Origin: Mariaggregatimicrobium sp964498785
GTDB taxonomy: Bacteria; Zhuqueibacterota; Zhuqueibacteria; Thermofontimicrobiales; Thiofontviventaceae
Length of the DNA: 27,248 nt
NCBI GenBank assembly: GCA_964498785.1
Contig: CAZCJL010000096.1
Coordinates: forward strand, 1 to 27,248
Direction of reading: 5' to 3'
Under the pieces are notes generated by a model. The model worked only from the letters and a program-made list of their open reading frames with translations, searched no databases and was not told the origin of the DNA. Positions 24,106 to 27,248 of the stretch are shown in pieces. A program made the position numbers and the translations under genes. How positions within the stretch are numbered: position 1 is the stretch's first letter; each line of letters starts with the position of its first letter.

Positions 24106-25452
24106 CTACTGTAACAACGTCATCTTTCTGGTCATTGTTTGGCCCGAAGATTTCAATTGATAAAAATAGATTCCGGATGGTAATTGACGCGCATCAAAAG
24201 AAACGCTGTGCAGACCCGCAGGTAAATCCTGGTTCACCAATTGAGCGATCTCACGTCCGATTAAATTGTACACGCTTAATACTGCATGTCCCGATTTTTC
24301 AAGATTAAAACGAATCATTGTAGTCGGATTAAACGGATTCGGATAATTCTGCCCCATCGACATTTTTTCCGGCACTGCGTTGACTGCATGTTTCACCGAA
24401 GTTGCATTGGTTGCCCAACGCGGATCGCCAATGGCGCCGCCATCCGAGGCAAATGTCAATAATACAGATTCAGCAGGCAATGTAAAATCGCCATTATCCG
24501 GATCAGCAAATTGCGGGTCGATATTCAGGGTATCGGACACCGGATGATCGCGCCAGGTCCTTGCACCGACATCCCACAAACAAATGTTATTGATCACCGC
24601 CAGATCCGGCGTCAGTGTTTCCTTGATATTGATTACAGTTTTACTTTTGTTGATCTGTTTCACCAGTATCGAATTACTCACTCTCCACTGTCCCTGATGA
24701 GGACCCTTCTCTCCAAGAATAATTTCCCGGCCATCGTTGGTACCGACATTGTACCAGGTTGTGTGATCGATAATAACATCCGGTGTATTGTCTGGCAGAT
24801 TATTTTCGCCCGGACCGGCAATTCGGATGCCATAACTTAAAATCGTGTTAAACGTTGAATTTGTCACTGAAATAAAATTGGATCCTGCATATTTGTAATA
24901 AACTGATGTTCCTGTGTTTTCCACGACGCAATTATCCACAAATGTTGAATCCACAATCACGTTTCCTCTCATACCCGAATTTCCGGCAGCAAGAACATCG
25001 CTTGCCAGATCGTGGATGTAACAATTTTCAACAGAAATCTTGTTTATGGTTGCCGGCGCCGGAAATTCACCCATGTAAAATTGGATCAAATATTCCGCGT
25101 TGGACACACCATCTAATGATCCGTCAATTTCCAGATCTCTCAATGTTAAAGATGCATTGTCGCCAACCAGAAAGAAAATGGGCGTGACATCGGCATTGGA
25201 AACCAATAATTGCAGCTTTGCCTGCAACGGATCTTCTCCTTCAACCTGAATCGTCAGGCTTTTGTCAACGATTGTCCCGAATTCATTGTTTGTCGATTCG
25301 GTGTATTCTCCCTCGGGAACCAACTCCAGCACATCACCATCCTGCGCATCAAAAATTGCCTGTGACAGAGTTCCGTCACCTGGCGGTACATACGTCTGGG
25401 CAAAAACAACACTGCTAATCAAAAAAAGAACGAGTACCAAGTGTTTAAACAT
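24106..25452 (-). CDS. DUF4957/DUF5123-like beta-helix protein with T9SS sorting domain
   Basis: A 448-aa secreted protein. After a signal peptide (to about residue 18) come YVPPGDGTLSQAIFDAQDGD and parallel beta-helix rungs (LTLRDLEIDGSLDG, INKISVENCYIHDL, FISVTNSTFNTILSYGIRI, VIIDHTTWYNVG, WRVSNSILV). This arrangement resembles the DUF4957 plus DUF5123 proteins often encoded beside PL1 lyases in Bacteroidetes pectin loci. Residues 364-448 are a type A sorting domain (MGQNYPNPFNP ... RKMTLLQ). No lyase catalytic signature is obvious. GGAGG lies before the ATG. It stands between two PL1 genes on the same strand. It may bind or cleave pectin at the cell surface; which of the two is not decidable. 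Confidence 0.75.
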   Translation of the reverse strand: MFKHLVLVLFLISSVVFAQTYVPPGDGTLSQAIFDAQDGDVLELVPEGEYTESTNNEFGTIVDKSLTIQVEGEDPLQAKLQLLVSNADVTPIFFLVGDNASLTLRDLEIDGSLDGVSNAEYLIQFYMGEFPAPATINKISVENCYIHDLASDVLAAGNSGMRGNVIVDSTFVDNCVVENTGTSVYYKYAGSNFISVTNSTFNTILSYGIRIAGPGENNLPDNTPDVIIDHTTWYNVGTNDGREIILGEKGPHQGQWRVSNSILVKQINKSKTVINIKETLTPDLAVINNICLWDVGARTWRDHPVSDTLNIDPQFADPDNGDFTLPAESVLLTFASDGGAIGDPRWATNATSVKHAVNAVPEKMSMGQNYPNPFNPTTMIRFNLEKSGHAVLSVYNLIGREIAQLVNQDLPAGLHSVSFDARQLPSGIYFYQLKSSGQTMTRKMTLLQ

Positions 25453-25524
25453 AATAATTCCTCCGTTTAATTTATGAATGATTTATTTAGGTTATTTCTT
25501 GCTATGTATACACCTCGCTGTTTT

Positions 25525-27132
25525 TTATTGCGCCGGCGTTTTCACAGATGCAATATTCGTATAGATTGAGTATTCAGCGCCATAAAACGCACGAATCCGA
25601 TAATAATATATGGTAGCGGGAACAACGTCGCTGTCTGTATAAGATGTAGTATTCGTCGGGACAGTTGTGATTTCAACAAATTGATTCGTATTATTTTCGA
25701 AACGTTCGATTGAAAATCCATCTTCATAAAAAGAACCTTCTTCCCAAAAAAGCTCAATTTTCATCGGCGAAATAACATGCGCTGTCAATCCGGCGGGTGC
25801 GATAATATAATCGCTGCGAATCGTAAGCGCATTTAAATAATCTTCCAAATTTGTATAGCCATCACCATCCGGGTCGTCATTTCGGTCTGCGGGATTTTTC
25901 GGATCCAGACCATGCGCTGTTTCCCATTCATTTGTCATTCCGTCAAGATCATCATCAGGAGGCGAGGGAGCAGTGTGTAATTCAGGCCAACCACCAACCT
26001 CAGTTTGTGAATCGACAATTCCGGTTCCGGCGCCATATAATCCGCCAAACGTCGCGGTACCATTTCTAACATCCGTCACAATACGCACATCAACTGCATC
26101 TCTTTTCGGTAAGGCCGCGCCGGCATCTGTTAGGACGAGTTCAAACGCCTGTTCCGCAGATTGCGTGAGCACCGGCGCACAGGGAATCGGAGAATCGGTT
26201 CTTCCCTCTTTCCGAAATTTGCCCTGCACACCACCGTTGCGGTTATCGGCGGTTATTTCAGGATAACCAACCACAAAATTGTCCGTGATATACCAGGCAC
26301 TTTGTTTATTCCATGGTTCAACAATCCGATTTCTTTTTTTCGATCCGGGACCAGATTTGTAATAATTCGCGATGATATTATGGTTCCCGCCTTCTCCGCC
26401 ATACGCGCTGTTAAATCCCCAGTTGTAAATTACATTATTTCGAAAATCAACAATTTCCTGTTCCGGGTGACCGTGGGTTCTGCTGCCGTTGAACCGCGGA
26501 TTGCGGCTGGCGTTATGAGCGATCAAATTATGGTGAAATGTCGCGCCCTTTCCGCCCCAGATCCCTCCGTAGCCGTGCGCTCCCTTGTGGTGATACGAAT
26601 GATGCAAGCTTTCGCTGATAATGCACCACTGTACTGTTGAATTTGTATTATCATAAAATGTAGCGACCTCGTCATTGCCCCAGCTCATGGAGCAATGATC
26701 AATAATAATGTCCTTTTGATTCAACGCACTCAGTGCATCTGCCTCGATCTTTGCAAGATCGCCCATTCGAAAACGCATGTAGCGAATGATAATATTGTCA
26801 GCCCCGATGAGTACCGGATAATTTTTGATGCAGATGCCGTCTCCGGGAGCGGTTTGACCGGCGATTGTGAGATCATTTTCCTGAATAACGAGCGGTGATT
26901 TCAACTCGATTGTTCCTGAAAGGCGAAAGATGATGGTCCTGCGACCGTTTGTTGAAACAGCATTCCGCAAACTTCCCGGACCGCTGTCGTTAAGATTCGT
27001 GACTTCAATGACCATCCCGCCTCTGCCGCCGGATGTAAATCTGCCAAAACCTTCGGCGCCTGGAAAAGCAACCGGTTGAGCCGAAAGATAATCAAAAAGC
27101 AATACCAAAAAAACAATAAATCGAATAATCAT
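25525..27132 (-). CDS. PL1 pectate lyase with C-terminal FN3 domain, no sorting domain
   Basis: A 535-aa secreted lyase, paralogous to the 22233-23942 enzyme. It shares FPGAEGFGRFTSGGRGG (23-39), AGQTAPGDGI, DHCSMSWGNDE (145-155), HGYGGIWGG (186-194) and ASRNPRF with the probable catalytic Arg210. The DDDLDGMTNEWE and DPDGDGYTNLEDYLNAL segments are calcium-loop-like. Residues about 452-535 form a fibronectin type III domain (PAGLTAHVI ... YYRIRAFYGAEYSIYTNIASVKT). The protein ends there without the T9SS domain of its paralogue, so it may be released or retained differently. The signal peptide is short (to about residue 18). No clear Shine-Dalgarno was seen, and the upstream region is cut by the window edge. 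Confidence 0.9.
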   Translation of the reverse strand: MIIRFIVFLVLLFDYLSAQPVAFPGAEGFGRFTSGGRGGMVIEVTNLNDSGPGSLRNAVSTNGRRTIIFRLSGTIELKSPLVIQENDLTIAGQTAPGDGICIKNYPVLIGADNIIIRYMRFRMGDLAKIEADALSALNQKDIIIDHCSMSWGNDEVATFYDNTNSTVQWCIISESLHHSYHHKGAHGYGGIWGGKGATFHHNLIAHNASRNPRFNGSRTHGHPEQEIVDFRNNVIYNWGFNSAYGGEGGNHNIIANYYKSGPGSKKRNRIVEPWNKQSAWYITDNFVVGYPEITADNRNGGVQGKFRKEGRTDSPIPCAPVLTQSAEQAFELVLTDAGAALPKRDAVDVRIVTDVRNGTATFGGLYGAGTGIVDSQTEVGGWPELHTAPSPPDDDLDGMTNEWETAHGLDPKNPADRNDDPDGDGYTNLEDYLNALTIRSDYIIAPAGLTAHVISPMKIELFWEEGSFYEDGFSIERFENNTNQFVEITTVPTNTTSYTDSDVVPATIYYYRIRAFYGAEYSIYTNIASVKTPAQ

Positions 27133-27193
27133 TTGTAAATAAAAATAGTTAATAATCTAATAATTAATGTATTACATCTATAAGAAAAACGAG

Positions 27194-27248
27194 AGTATCT
27201 TCTCAATATTTTATGGTAGATATGGGCGCTTGCCGCTATGTCGTATTT
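27194..27248 (-). repeat. Right copy of 55-bp inverted repeat at window edges
   Basis: This is the reverse complement of 62-116 with one mismatch. It begins AGTATCTTCTCAATATTTTA and runs to the last base of the window, so its outer end is not visible. It lies upstream of the first PL1 gene and might include part of its promoter region. Confidence 0.85.

Overview
The window looks like a chromosomal fragment of a Gram-negative bacterium of the FCB group outside the classical Bacteroidetes, such as Calditrichota, KSB1 or Ignavibacteriota relatives. Five proteins carry C-terminal type IX secretion (T9SS) sorting domains, four of them with the QNYPNPFNP linker. There is a PorV/PorQ-family outer-membrane protein, and three TonB-dependent receptors carry N-terminal carboxypeptidase-regulatory-like domains, but no SusD homologue is present. 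The placement at phylum level is inference. Every convincing gene is on the minus strand except one 66-codon DUF2283 gene, so transcription runs from high to low coordinates.

Region A (about 0.2-5.2 kb) is a candidate metal-acquisition module. In transcription order it has a small His-rich membrane protein, a small membrane-anchored protein with an HxH...HDDCxxC cluster, a TonB receptor with a CNNC motif in its plug, a NicO/HupE-type nickel/cobalt permease, and a DUF1007 periplasmic protein with an HPH N-terminus and an EF-hand-like loop. The metal cannot be read from sequence; Ni, Co and Zn are candidates.

Region B (5.4-9.9 kb) is a vitamin B12 uptake operon. A cobalamin riboswitch (9721-9888) is followed by a strong intrinsic terminator that abuts the start of a BtuB-like TonB receptor. 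Next is a YVTN beta-propeller protein resembling BtuG, the surface cobalamin-capture protein of Bacteroides, but here with a T9SS sorting domain instead of a lipoprotein signal.

Region C (10.5-27.1 kb) is a pectin (homogalacturonan) utilisation locus. In transcription order it encodes a PL1 pectate lyase with FN3, a DUF4957/DUF5123-like beta-helix protein, a second PL1 lyase with a sorting domain, then after a 0.8 kb non-coding gap a TonB receptor, a 720-aa secreted protein of unknown family, a PorV-family protein, a PL9 pectate lyase, a GH105 unsaturated galacturonyl hydrolase and a GH28 polygalacturonase. The likely division of labour is that T9SS-exported lyases cut pectin at the cell surface, the TonB receptor imports the oligomers, and the GH28 and GH105 (probable lipoproteins) finish them. 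Cytoplasmic hexuronate catabolism and a regulator are not in the window.

Intergenic regions contain several families of perfect or near-perfect inverted repeats. The two edges of the window carry a 55-bp repeat in inverted orientation with one mismatch. No tRNA, rRNA, CRISPR array or transposase was seen.
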